A stretch of 64,000 nucleotides of DNA from Rhodobacter sp. CZR27 (GTDB taxonomy: Bacteria; Pseudomonadota; Alphaproteobacteria; Rhodobacterales; Rhodobacteraceae), in assembly GCF_002407205.1 (NCBI RefSeq), contig NZ_CP023548.1, forward strand, positions 520,501-584,500, in the 5' to 3' direction. Each line of letters opens with the position of its first letter. Position 1 is the stretch's first letter. A program made the position numbers and the translations under genes. Positions 29,115 to 37,709 of this stretch are shown one piece after another. The notes beneath the pieces are model-generated. The model worked only from the letters and a program-made list of their open reading frames with translations. It searched no databases and was not told the DNA's origin.

Positions 29115-29914
29115 TCCCGAACATCCTGTCCATCGCGGGCTCCGACCCCTCGGGCGGCGCCGGCATTCAGGCCGACATCAAGGCGATCAGCGCGAACGGC
29201 GGCTACGCCATGGCCGCGCTGACCGCACTGACCGCCCAGAACACCCGCGGCGTGACCGGGGTGCAGCTGATCGACCCGGCCTTCGTGGTGGCGCAGCTCC
29301 GCGCGGTCTTCGACGACATCCGCGTGGATGCGGTGAAGATCGGGATGCTCGGCACCGCCGGTATCGCCGGGGCGGTGGCCGAGGAACTGGAGGCGCGCGG
29401 CGTTCCGGTCGTGCTCGACCCGGTGATGGTCGCCAAGGGCGGCGACCGGCTGCTGGCCGCCGAGGCGGTGGCCGCGCTGCGTGCGCGACTGCTGCCGCTG
29501 GCCGCCATTGTCACCCCGAACCTGCCCGAGGCCGCCGACCTGCTGGGCGAGGCCGAGGCCCGCGACCGCGCCGGCATGGAGCGGCAGGCGCGGGCGCTTC
29601 TGGCGCTGGGGCCGCGGGCGGTGCTGCTGAAGGGCGGGCATCTGGCGGGCGAGGATTGCCCGGACCTGTTCCTTGATGCCGATCGGGCGGAATGGCTGGT
29701 CTCGCCGCGCACCGATACCCGAAACACGCACGGGACGGGCTGCACGCTTTCGTCCGCGCTTGCCACCCATCTGGCGCTGACGGGCGATGCCCTCGGCGCC
29801 GCGGTGGCGGCCAAGGCCTATGTCTCGCGCGCCATTGCCGGGGCAGACCGGCTCGGGGTCGGCCATGGTCACGGGCCGACCGATCACTTCGCGATGCTGA
29901 GGACTCCCGCATGA
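29111..29914 (+). CDS. thiD: Hydroxymethylpyrimidine/phosphomethylpyrimidine kinase
   Basis: Phosphorylates HMP and HMP-P for thiamin synthesis; 267 residues of the ribokinase fold. It begins with MIPNILSIAGSDPSGGAGIQADIK and has TALTAQNTRGVTGV, DAVKIGMLG, VLDPVMVAKGGDRLL, VTPNLPEAADLLG and the anion-hole/catalytic motif NTHGTGCTLSSALA. With ThiM and ThiE it completes a salvage set; no de novo thiC or thiG is in the window. Confidence 0.96.
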   Translation: MIPNILSIAGSDPSGGAGIQADIKAISANGGYAMAALTALTAQNTRGVTGVQLIDPAFVVAQLRAVFDDIRVDAVKIGMLGTAGIAGAVAEELEARGVPVVLDPVMVAKGGDRLLAAEAVAALRARLLPLAAIVTPNLPEAADLLGEAEARDRAGMERQARALLALGPRAVLLKGGHLAGEDCPDLFLDADRAEWLVSPRTDTRNTHGTGCTLSSALATHLALTGDALGAAVAAKAYVSRAIAGADRLGVGHGHGPTDHFAMLRTPA

Positions 29915-30837
29915 AACGCATGGCCCTTCTGGCCCTTCTGCTGCCCGCCCCGGTCGCGGCCCAACCGCTGACCGTGGTGCTCGACTGGTTCGTCAATCCC
30001 GACCATGGCCCGATCATCGTGGCCGCGCGTCAGGGCTGGTTCGACGAGGCAGGGCTTGAGGTCGAGATCGTCGCCCCCGCCGATCCGGCCGATCCGCCGA
30101 AGATGGCGGCCTCGGGGCAGGCGGATCTGGCGATCACCTACCAGCCGCAACTCTATCTGCAACATGCCGAGGGTCTGCCGCTGGTGCGGGTGGGGACGCT
30201 GATCGACAGCCCGCTTTACTGCGTCATGGCCCGGGCCGAGGGGCCGGTGGCCGGTCTGGCCGACCTGAAGGGCCGGAAGGTGGGCTTCTCCGTGGCCGGC
30301 ATCGAGGAGGCGCTGCTGCACACCATGCTGCGCACCAACGGCGTCGAGCCCGCCGAGGTCGAATTCGTCAACGTGAACTTCGCCCTGACGCCGGCGCTGG
30401 CCGCGGGCCAGGTCGATGCGGTCGCGGGCGCCTTCCGCAACTTCGAGCTGCACCAGATCGCGGCCACCGGCTCGCAAGGGCGGTGCTTCCTGCCCGAACA
30501 GAACGGCGTGCCCGTCTATGACGAACTGATCTACGTCGCGAACCCCGAGACGATGGACCGCGAAGCCGTGGCCACCTTCCTGAAGGTCACCGAGCGGGCG
30601 GCGGCCTTCATCGCCCAGCATCCGCAGGAGGCGTGGGATGTGTTCCGCGGCTGGTCGGCCGAGGTCGACGATGCGCTGAACGCCGCCGCCTGGGGGGATA
30701 CGCTGCCGCATTTCGCGGCGCACCCGCTGGCGCTGGACGAGGCGCGCTATGCGGACTTCGGCCGCTACATGCAGCAGGTCGGGCTGATCCCCGCCGCGCC
30801 GGGGGTGCAGGAGATCGCGGTGGATCTCGGCCGGTGA
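29911..30837 (+). CDS. thiY: ThiY-like pyrimidine-precursor binding protein
   Basis: Periplasmic solute-binding protein of the NMT1/THI5 family, 308 residues, with a short signal peptide ending in APVAAQ. Features are VVLDWFVNPDHGPIIVAARQGWFDEAGLEVE, ASGQADLAITYQPQLYL and LKGRKVGFSVAGIEEALL. It should bind a thiamin pyrimidine precursor such as formylaminopyrimidine and deliver it to ThiXZ. Stop-start overlaps tie it to thiD and thiZ, placing transport under the TPP riboswitch. Confidence 0.9.
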   Translation: MKRMALLALLLPAPVAAQPLTVVLDWFVNPDHGPIIVAARQGWFDEAGLEVEIVAPADPADPPKMAASGQADLAITYQPQLYLQHAEGLPLVRVGTLIDSPLYCVMARAEGPVAGLADLKGRKVGFSVAGIEEALLHTMLRTNGVEPAEVEFVNVNFALTPALAAGQVDAVAGAFRNFELHQIAATGSQGRCFLPEQNGVPVYDELIYVANPETMDREAVATFLKVTERAAAFIAQHPQEAWDVFRGWSAEVDDALNAAAWGDTLPHFAAHPLALDEARYADFGRYMQQVGLIPAAPGVQEIAVDLGR

Positions 30838-31553
30838 GCCGCTGTCAGGCCACCGCATTGGCGCGCGCTGGCTCGGAGGACTTCGGACTCGAGGGGACGG
30901 CCTGGCTGGGCGACCGGCCACTGTTCCGCGATGTGCGCCTGGACCTGCCCCCGGGCTGGACCTGCCTGCTCGGCGCCTCGGGCGCGGGGAAAAGCACGAT
31001 TCTGCGCCTGCTTGCGAGCCTGCCCACCGGCGCGCACTTCGAAGGCCGCATCCGCGCGCCGCAGCGGTTGGCCTGGATGGCGCAGGAGGACCTGCTGCAG
31101 CCGCGGCTCGGCGTGCTGGGCAACGTGCTGCTGGGCTGCCGGCTGAGGGGAGAGCGCGCCGATGCCGCCCGGGCCCGCGCCCTTCTGGCCTCGGTCGGAC
31201 TCGAGGGCATGGAGGATCGCGCGCCGGCGAGCCTTTCGGGCGGGCAGCGGCAGCGCGTGGCACTGGCGCGGGCGCTGATGGAGAGGGCGCCGCTGGCCCT
31301 GCTGGACGAGCCGTTCTCGGCGCTCGACGCCGGCACGCGGCGACGGATGCAGGACCTCGCCCGGGCGCAGCTTTCGGGCGCCGCCGTGCTGCTCGTCACC
31401 CATGACCCGATGGAGGCGCTGCGGCTGGGCGACCGTGTCTGGCTGTTGTCCCGCGCCGGGCTGGAGCCGGTGGACACGCCACCCGACGCGCCGCCGCGCA
31501 GTCTGCAGAGCCTTGCCGCGGCCTCCGAGGCGCTGATGGCGCGGCTGGCATGA
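30834..31553 (+). CDS. thiZ: ThiZ-like ABC transporter ATP-binding protein
   Basis: Nucleotide-binding subunit of 239 residues. The start is GTG 30834, overlapping the thiY stop as GTGA. Walker A is LLGASGAGKSTILRLLA, the signature motif is LSGGQRQRVALARALM, Walker B is LALLDEPFSALDAGTRR, and the H-loop is LLVTHDPMEALRLG. It powers uptake with the ThiX permease downstream and the ThiY binding protein upstream. Confidence 0.92.
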   Translation: MSRCQATALARAGSEDFGLEGTAWLGDRPLFRDVRLDLPPGWTCLLGASGAGKSTILRLLASLPTGAHFEGRIRAPQRLAWMAQEDLLQPRLGVLGNVLLGCRLRGERADAARARALLASVGLEGMEDRAPASLSGGQRQRVALARALMERAPLALLDEPFSALDAGTRRRMQDLARAQLSGAAVLLVTHDPMEALRLGDRVWLLSRAGLEPVDTPPDAPPRSLQSLAAASEALMARLA

Positions 31554-32266
31554 AGGCTCTTGGTCCGGCACTGGCGATGGTCGCGCTCTGGCAGGCGGTG
31601 GTGATGCTGACGGGGGTGCCCGCCTTCATCCTGCCCGCCCCGCTGGCCGTGCTGCGCGAACTGGTGTCCAGCCGGACGCTGCTTCTGTCCAGCGCGGCCA
31701 CCACCCTGGCCGAGATCGGGGCAGGGCTGGTGGCGGGCTGCCTCGCCGGACTGCTGGCGGGACTTGCCACCGCGCTTTCGGACAGGATCGCCCGGCTGCT
31801 GCGCCCGGTGCTGGTCATGAGCCAGGCGGTGCCGGTCTTCGCGCTCGCGCCGATCCTGACCCTGTGGCTCGGCTATGGCATGGAGTCGAAGGTGGCCGTG
31901 GTCGTGCTGATCGTGTTCTTCCCCGTCGCATCGGCGCTGCACGACGGGTTGCGCGCGACGCCCCAGGCGACGCTTGATCTTGCGCGGCTGGCCCGTGCGT
32001 CGCGGCTGCGGACGCTGGTCTGGCTGCGGCTGCCGCATGCCTTGCCGCATCTGGGCGCGGCGCTGCGGATCGCGGCGGTCTACGCGCCCATCGGTGCGGT
32101 GATCGGTGAGTGGGTAGGTGCGTCGCAGGGGCTTGGCCACCTGATGCTGCTGGCCAATGCCCGCATGAAGACGGACCTGATGTTCGCCGCGCTGGCCGTG
32201 CTGGCCGTGCTGACGCTGGCGCTGCGGGCGGCGGTCGATGCGCTCTTGCGCCGGTTCGGGCTCTGA
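31550..32266 (+). CDS. thiX: ThiX-like ABC transporter permease
   Basis: Inner-membrane permease of 238 residues with about six helices, in the SsuC/TauC-like family. The EAA loop for contact with the ATPase is seen as ATPQATLDLARLARASRLRTLVWLRLPHALP. Other blocks are PAPLAVLRELV and AVIGEWVGASQGLGHLMLLANARM. Last gene of the thi operon; the sensor kinase gene converges on it with a 9-base gap. Confidence 0.92.
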   Translation: MKALGPALAMVALWQAVVMLTGVPAFILPAPLAVLRELVSSRTLLLSSAATTLAEIGAGLVAGCLAGLLAGLATALSDRIARLLRPVLVMSQAVPVFALAPILTLWLGYGMESKVAVVVLIVFFPVASALHDGLRATPQATLDLARLARASRLRTLVWLRLPHALPHLGAALRIAAVYAPIGAVIGEWVGASQGLGHLMLLANARMKTDLMFAALAVLAVLTLALRAAVDALLRRFGL

Positions 32267-32275
32267 CGGCCGCGC

Positions 32276-33895
32276 TCAGGAGACGGGCACCCGGATCTCG
32301 ACCGCTGCCCCGCGCCCGGTGTCGGGAAGCCGCACCGATCCCTGGGCCTGGCCGATCAGGCTCGACACCATGCGGACGCCGAAACCCTTCTGCCGGTGCA
32401 GGTCGAAGTCCTTCGGAAAGCCGGGGCCGTCATCCTCGACGCAGAGGATCAGCTCGTCCCCCTCGCGGCGGCAGACCACGCGCACCTCGGGCCGGGGACC
32501 GGCGTGCTTCAGCGCATTGGTCACCAGTTCGTTCAGCGCCAGCGACAGGGCGATGGCCGCATCGGCATCGACGCGGGCCGCTCCCGACACCTCGGCCGCG
32601 ATCCGGGCGCGGCCATCCTCGGCCACCGCGATGGCATCGCAGAGAGCGGGGACGAAGGGGCCGAAGTCCACCGACTCGCTGCCTTCCAGCCGGTGCAGCA
32701 GGTCGTAGGTGGTGGCGATCGCGCCGATCTGGCCCTGGATGCGGGCAAGCCGCTCGCGCATCGCGGGGGCCTCGACCCCGCGCCGCTGCAAGGCAACGAG
32801 GCTCGAGATGAGCTGAAGGTTGTTCTTCACCCGGTGGTGCACCTCGCGCAGCAGCATCTCGTTGCGTGCCAGCGTCGCCTGAAGCGCCTGCGTCCGTTCG
32901 GTCACCCGCGCGTCGAGGTCGGCGTTCATCCGCTCCAGCGTGCCCTGCGCCTGCTGCAGGTCGTGAACCAGCCCCTCCAGCCGTCGGGTGACGTTCCGCC
33001 TGTCGTCGGCCGAGAAGGCCAGCATGAAGGTCGAGAGCGCCACCACCGCGATCAGCAATTGCAGCGCACCCACCCTTTCGATGGCCGAGAGTTCGATGAA
33101 GGGGCCGCGGCCCTGCGCCACGGCCCAGAGCGCGATGCCGGTCGTGACGCCGACGGCCACGGTCGCCCCCTCGATCCGGAAGCGCAGCGCGGCCCACAGG
33201 AGCAGCGGGAAGAGCAGGTAGATATGTTCGAGGTTGCTCTCGCGCATCAGCGCGATCACCGACACCGTCGCCACGCCCATGGCGAGCGCCGCGGCCTCCA
33301 GCCGGTCGAACCGGTCGCGCCAGGCGAAGCGCCTGCCCGGTTCAAGCCAGACGAGGAGCGCGGTCGCGACTAGCAGCACCCCCAGCGCATCTCCCAGCCA
33401 GAAGACCCGCCAGTAGTGCAGATAGCTGATGTCCGGAAAGCGCAGCTTGATGATCAGTGCCCCGCCAAGTGCCGCCACACCCGAGGCGAACACCGGTGCA
33501 AGCACCACGAAGCGCACGAAGGAACCGAGCCCGGCCAGCCTGACCGGCCCTGCCGAGAAGCGCGTGAGAAGCGCCGCGGCGAGCGTCGCCTCGAAGCAGT
33601 TCACAAGGCCGAAGGCCAGCGCCCAGCGGAGCGGCATCTCGGGCCAGTCGACGGCCACTTCGGCGACGAGCGCCCCCGCCAGCAGGATCGGCCAGCGCCG
33701 GGGCGCGGTCGACAGCAACCCGACCAGCAGTATGGCATTCGGCGCCCAGAAGATGACGGTTCCCGCGGGCGGCATGGCCGTGGCAAGTCCAAGCTTGCCC
33801 ATCAGGATGTAGCCCGTGACGACCAGCGAAAGCAGCAGCGGCAGGCTTGGCTCGGCTTCCCTGCCGCGCGGCGCCGACGATCCGACCCAAGACAC
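32276..33895 (-). CDS. MASE1-domain sensor histidine kinase (HisKA_2 type)
   Basis: A 539-residue membrane kinase. The start is GTG 33895 with GGAGG about ten bases upstream. The first 300 residues form eight or so hydrophobic helices of MASE1 type (GYILMGKLGLATAMPPAGTV, FWAPNAILLVGLLS). A coiled coil (LVHDLQQAQGTLERMNADLD) leads to the HisKA_2 box LLREVHHRVKNNLQLISSLVALQ, with the His of EVHHR as the probable phosphorylation site. The HATPase domain has LNELVTNALKHAG, VEDDGPGFP and GFGVRMVSSLIGQAQG. No response regulator is adjacent. In alphaproteobacteria such kinases often feed light, stress or general-stress pathways, but the partner is unknown. Confidence 0.9.
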   Translation of the reverse strand: MSWVGSSAPRGREAEPSLPLLLSLVVTGYILMGKLGLATAMPPAGTVIFWAPNAILLVGLLSTAPRRWPILLAGALVAEVAVDWPEMPLRWALAFGLVNCFEATLAAALLTRFSAGPVRLAGLGSFVRFVVLAPVFASGVAALGGALIIKLRFPDISYLHYWRVFWLGDALGVLLVATALLVWLEPGRRFAWRDRFDRLEAAALAMGVATVSVIALMRESNLEHIYLLFPLLLWAALRFRIEGATVAVGVTTGIALWAVAQGRGPFIELSAIERVGALQLLIAVVALSTFMLAFSADDRRNVTRRLEGLVHDLQQAQGTLERMNADLDARVTERTQALQATLARNEMLLREVHHRVKNNLQLISSLVALQRRGVEAPAMRERLARIQGQIGAIATTYDLLHRLEGSESVDFGPFVPALCDAIAVAEDGRARIAAEVSGAARVDADAAIALSLALNELVTNALKHAGPRPEVRVVCRREGDELILCVEDDGPGFPKDFDLHRQKGFGVRMVSSLIGQAQGSVRLPDTGRGAAVEIRVPVS

Positions 33896-34581
33896 CCGTG
33901 CAACCTCCGGTTCGATCTGGTCAGAGTTGCCGAAACTCGTCCGGATTGGCCAGCGTTTCCTGTTTCTGCGTCGGGATTTCCGGCGGAAGGGGACGATGCG
34001 GCCCGTGCGGGGTGACCGTCCATCCGGGACGAGTCACCCCACTCTCGCACCCCTCGGGGCGCGCCGCCGGACGAACGCCCCCGGGCGGGTCCGGCAGGGT
34101 TACCTGCACAAGGTCACTTTCTCACGCCGGGAAGATCGCATGACGCGCGCCCTGGCGCAAAGGCGCGGATCGCCGCAGGCGGCCTGCCTGTGCGGAGCGC
34201 CACCCACTCGCGACGGGTGCCGAGCGAGATGGCGGGCGTCGCCGCTTCCCATGCGGGCACCATCCGCTCGCGAGGGGCTGCCGAAGGCGAGCGATGCCTG
34301 CCCGCACGTCGTCCGATCCCGAGGCAGGCGCGATGGCCATGGCCAGAGCCGATAGGGACCGCTGCCGTGCCCCGGAGGTCTGGCGGCGACCAATCCCCCT
34401 GCGCGCCGGCCGCGGCGTCGTGCCCTGGCCGATCGGATGCGCGCCCGCCCCGGTCGTGCCGATACTGGCGCGGCCAGCAAACTCCGAGGCGATTCCGGTC
34501 CTGCCTGCGGCCGCGAATGACGGCGCTTGGGAGCTTCCCGTGTGGAGGTCCGGCGCAGGAACCTCAGGACTTGATCGATGA
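33896..34581. other. 686-base gap with structured inverted repeats
   Basis: No convincing coding frame. It holds GGGGTGAC (34009-34016) facing GTCACCCC (34033-34040), and a two-step hairpin: TGCGGGCA at 34252-34259 pairs with TGCCCGCA at 34299-34306, and inside it CGCTCGC (34265-34271) pairs with GCGAGCG (34287-34293). A weaker related CTCGC/GCGAG arrangement lies just before it, near 34208-34230. The region may hold a small RNA or REP-like element; no T-tract terminator is evident. Confidence 0.5.
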
Positions 34582-34658
<77 letters not shown>

Positions 34659-34762
34659 GTCCGGCGGGGTATAGCCGCTTGCCGGGGCGGCTGCAACAGG
34701 GTTGCTGCACCCGGTTGCCACAAATGCGCGCCACCTGACCGCCATCGGCCGGCGGATGCCCC

Positions 34763-35341
34763 TCAGGCGATGCGGTTGATCGGACCCGCGGCCCATCCCT
34801 CGGCGCTCAGCGAAAGGGAGGTGACGGACAGCGGCTCGATCCGGTGGCCGAAGGCCTCCTGCACGCCGAGCCCGAGGGCCACCTGCAGCGCAACGAGGAT
34901 CGGGCCGAAATGCGAGACGACCACGATCTCCTCGCCCTGATGCCGCAGCGCGAGGTCCTGCATGGCCGCGGACACCCGCGCCCGGAGCTCGTTCCAGGTC
35001 TCGCCGCCCGGGGCGCGCGCCTCGCCGGCGTTCTGCCAGAAGGCCTGCATCCGGCGCGGCGTGCCCGCCTCGACCTGGGCGAAGCTCCGGTTCTCCCATG
35101 CACCGAAATGGATCTCGCGCAGGCGCGGGTCGTGGGGCAGGCGCCGCCGGCCCGCGGACAGCACATCCGCGGTGGCACGGGCGCGCAGCAGGTCGGACGA
35201 GACGATCAGCGCTCCGCGCGGCAGCGCCGCGTCCAGGCGTTCGGTGGCCGCGGTGTCCGACAGGTCGGCGGGGCGGTCGGTCCAGCCGATCATGGTCGTT
35301 GCATGCGTCGGCCCGTGCCGGACCCAGTGCAGGCGCGTCAC
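34763..35341 (-). CDS. Histidine phosphatase (possible alpha-ribazole phosphatase)
   Basis: Phosphoglycerate-mutase-like phosphatase of 192 residues. It starts at GTG 35341, overlapping the cobU stop as GTGA. The catalytic motif is [10 protein letters not shown], the second histidine is in [12 protein letters not shown], and the central [14 protein letters not shown] and [13 protein letters not shown] match the clade that includes CobC. Coupling to cobU suggests the dephosphorylating step of cobalamin nucleotide-loop assembly. A general role cannot be excluded from sequence. Confidence 0.8.
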   Translation of the reverse strand: MTRLHWVRHGPTHATTMIGWTDRPADLSDTAATERLDAALPRGALIVSSDLLRARATADVLSAGRRRLPHDPRLREIHFGAWENRSFAQVEAGTPRRMQAFWQNAGEARAPGGETWNELRARVSAAMQDLALRHQGEEIVVVSHFGPILVALQVALGLGVQEAFGHRIEPLSVTSLSLSAEGWAAGPINRIA

Positions 35342-35892
35342 GCGGCCTGTCCCGGCAGGCGGCCCTTCAGCACGAAGGGCAGACCCGCCATCACGCCCAC
35401 GACCAGCCCTGCCTGCGCCGCGAGGCGCTGGTTCAGCCGGCCCTGCTCGTCGCGGAAACGGCGCGCAAGCGAATTCTCGGGAACTATCGCCCACCCAACC
35501 TCGTTTGAAACCACGACAACGGGCGCAGGGCACGCGCCAAGCGCATGAAGAAGCGAGGTGATCTCGGCATCGAGGTCGCTTCCGGCAAGCAGATGATTGG
35601 TCAGCCACAGCGTCGCGCAATCCAGCAGGACGCAAGCCTCGGGAGGCATCCGTGACAAGGCAGGACAGAGATCGCGCGGCTCCTCGACGGTCTGCCAGCC
35701 GTCGCCCCGGTCGTGGCGGTGAGCCGCGATCCGTGCGGCCATCTCGTCATCCCATGCATCGGCCGTCGCCAGATAGATCCGGGGGCGGCCCGTGTCGCTG
35801 ACCAGCCGCTCCGCCATCCGCGACTTTCCGGACCGCGCGCCCCCCAGCACCAGCGTCAGGGGCGGCAGCGCCAAATCATGTGATCCGGACAT
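35338..35892 (-). CDS. cobU: Adenosylcobinamide kinase/guanylyltransferase
   Basis: Bifunctional enzyme of the cobalamin nucleotide loop, 184 residues. The P-loop is LVLGGARSGKSRMAERL, followed by RIYLATADAWDDEM, HRHDRGDGWQTVEEP (His used for GMP transfer), LLDCATLWLTNHL and VVSNEVGWAIVPENSLARRFRDEQGRLNQ. The ATG at 35892 lies within the ECF-type promoter of the divergent rpoHII gene. Other cobalamin genes are not in the window. Confidence 0.95.
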   Translation of the reverse strand: MSGSHDLALPPLTLVLGGARSGKSRMAERLVSDTGRPRIYLATADAWDDEMAARIAAHRHDRGDGWQTVEEPRDLCPALSRMPPEACVLLDCATLWLTNHLLAGSDLDAEITSLLHALGACPAPVVVVSNEVGWAIVPENSLARRFRDEQGRLNQRLAAQAGLVVGVMAGLPFVLKGRLPGQAA

Positions 35893-35910
35893 GGGATTGT
35901 TCCGTAGTAA
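35881..35910 (+). promoter_or_regulatory. ECF sigma (RpoE-type) promoter of rpoHII
   Basis: TGATCC at 35881-35886 and TAGTAA at 35905-35910 are 18 bases apart, 37 bases before the sigma-factor start. TGATCC is the known -35 element of R. sphaeroides RpoE, the singlet-oxygen sigma factor that controls rpoHII. The promoter overlaps the divergent cobU start codon. Confidence 0.75.
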
Positions 35911-35946
35911 AGACAGATCTGTGGGCGGGTTCGACAGGGGGTCCTG

Positions 35947-36825
35947 ATGGCACTGGACGGATATACCGATCAAACGATGTCCCGCCAAGCGATGAGGGCG
36001 GAACTTCTGGATGCCGCGACCGAATCGCGCCTTGCCTATGCCTGGCGCGATGCGCGCGACGAGGCGGCCCTGCACCGGCTGATCACCGCCTACATGCGCC
36101 TTGCCATATCGATGGCCTCGAAATACCGCCGCTACGGCGCCCCGATGAACGACCTGATCCAGGAGGCGTCGCTGGGGCTGATGAAGGCCGCCGACAAGTT
36201 CGACCCCGACCGCGGCGTGCGCTTCTCGACCTATGCGGTCTGGTGGATCAAGGCCTCGATCCAGGACTATGTGATGCGCAACTGGTCGCTGGTGCGCACG
36301 GGGTCCACCTCGAGCCAGAAGGCGCTGTTCTTCAACATGCGGCGGGTGCAGGCACGGCTCGAGCGCGAGGCCAGCCAGCGCGGCGAGGTGCTGGACGCCC
36401 ATCAGCTGCGCGAGATGGTGGCGCATGACGTGGGCGTTCCGCTTGCCGATGTCGAGATGATGGAGGGGCGGCTGTCGGGCTCGGACTTCTCGCTCAACGC
36501 CACGCAGTCGGCGGACGAGGATGGGCGCGAGTGGATCGATGCGCTCGAGGACGATTCCGCCCAGGCCGCGGAACAGGTCGAGGGCTCGCTTGATTCCGCG
36601 CGGCTGCGCGACTGGCTCATCACGGCGATGCAGCAACTCAACGCCCGCGAGCGCTTCATCGTGACCGAGCGCAAGTTGCGCGACGTGCCCCGCACGCTGG
36701 AAAGCCTGGGCGAGGAGCTGAAGCTGTCCAAGGAACGGGTGCGGCAGCTTGAAGCGGCGGCCTTTGCGAAGATGCGCCGAAGCCTTGAAGCCCAGTCCCG
36801 CGAGGTGCATCACTTCCTTTTATGA
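35947..36825 (+). CDS. rpoH2: RNA polymerase sigma-32-family factor, RpoHII type
   Basis: Group 3 sigma factor of 292 residues. Region 2 contains YMRLAISMASKYRRYGAPMNDLIQEASLGLMKAADKFDP followed by RFSTYAVWWIKASIQDYVMRNWSLVR, the RpoH box-like -10 recognition segment. Region 4 has TLESLGEELKLSKERVRQLEAAAFAKM. The ECF-type promoter upstream and the divergent N-terminus MALDGYTDQTMS fit RpoHII of Rhodobacter, which directs singlet-oxygen and oxidative stress genes, rather than the general heat-shock RpoHI. The stop overlaps chaN as ATGA. Confidence 0.9.
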   Translation: MALDGYTDQTMSRQAMRAELLDAATESRLAYAWRDARDEAALHRLITAYMRLAISMASKYRRYGAPMNDLIQEASLGLMKAADKFDPDRGVRFSTYAVWWIKASIQDYVMRNWSLVRTGSTSSQKALFFNMRRVQARLEREASQRGEVLDAHQLREMVAHDVGVPLADVEMMEGRLSGSDFSLNATQSADEDGREWIDALEDDSAQAAEQVEGSLDSARLRDWLITAMQQLNARERFIVTERKLRDVPRTLESLGEELKLSKERVRQLEAAAFAKMRRSLEAQSREVHHFLL

Positions 36826-37637
36826 AACAGTGCATCCTTTTCGCGGCCGGGATGGCCCTGGCGGCCCGTCCCGGGCTGGCCGAGCGCATAGAACCGGCGG
36901 CCCTTGCCGCGCTGCCTCCGGCCGATGTGGTCATCCTGGGAGAGGTTCACGACAACCCCCGCCATCACGAGAATCAGGCCGTGGCCGTGGCGGCGCTGCG
37001 TCCGGCCGCGCTGGTCTTCGAGATGCTGACCGCTGAGAAGGCCGGGCTGATCCGGCCCTCCATACTGGAGAGCGGGCGGAAGCTGGCGGCGGAACTCGAG
37101 TGGGACCGCTCCGGCTGGCCGGATTTCTCGATGTATCATCCGATCCTGCTGGCGGCGCCGGAAGCGAAGGTCTTCGGCGCCGAGGTCGTTCGCGAAGCGG
37201 CGCGCGAGGCGGTGACCGACGGGGCAGCCGCCGCCTTCGGCCCCGCCGCAGTACGCTTCGGGCTGGACCGGCCGCTTGATCCGTCGGATTTGGCCTCGCG
37301 TGTGGAGGAGCAGCGGATCGCCCATTGCGGGGCGCTCCCGGAGGATCTGCTGCCCGGCATGGTCGAGGCGCAGCGGCTGCGCGACGCCTCGCTCGCCCGG
37401 GCCGTCCTGGAGGCGATGGAGGATACGGGCGGGCCCGTGGCCGTGATCACCGGAACGGGTCATGCCCGGCGCGACGTGGGCCTGCCATCGGTGCTTGCCG
37501 CGGTCGCGCCTCAGTTGCGCGTGCTGTCCGTCGGCCAGTTCGAGGAGCCGCCCGAGGGCGAGGTGCCCTTTGACCTGTGGCTCGTCACGGCGCCGGCCGA
37601 GCGCGAGGATCCCTGCGCCACACTTACCGGCGACTGA
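36822..37637 (+). CDS. ChaN-family (DUF399) haem-binding-like protein
   Basis: Exported protein of 271 residues with a signal-like N-terminus (CILFAAGMALAARPGLAE). It has the family motifs VILGEVHDNPRHHENQ, ALVFEMLTAEK, WPDFSMYHPIL and VAVITGTGHARRDVGLP. Campylobacter ChaN binds stacked haem; this family also sits in the Tiki/TraB-like fold. Its start overlaps the sigma-factor stop, so it is made on the same stress-induced mRNA, suggesting haem handling or membrane protection under photooxidative stress (inference). Confidence 0.85.
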   Translation: MKQCILFAAGMALAARPGLAERIEPAALAALPPADVVILGEVHDNPRHHENQAVAVAALRPAALVFEMLTAEKAGLIRPSILESGRKLAAELEWDRSGWPDFSMYHPILLAAPEAKVFGAEVVREAAREAVTDGAAAAFGPAAVRFGLDRPLDPSDLASRVEEQRIAHCGALPEDLLPGMVEAQRLRDASLARAVLEAMEDTGGPVAVITGTGHARRDVGLPSVLAAVAPQLRVLSVGQFEEPPEGEVPFDLWLVTAPAEREDPCATLTGD

Positions 37638-37653
37638 TCCCGCGTCGGCCGGG

Positions 37654-37682
37654 TTGAGTCTCGGCCCAGAGGCCCCTACACC
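37654..37682 (+). promoter_or_regulatory. Candidate promoter of coaBC
   Basis: TTGAGT (37654-37659), 17-base spacer, TACACC (37677-37682), 28 bases before coaBC. The same TTGA-N17-TACAC layout occurs before rpmB at 48574. Confidence 0.4.
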
Positions 37683-37709
37683 GGGGGCGGAAGCCTCGGG
37701 GGCGAAGCC

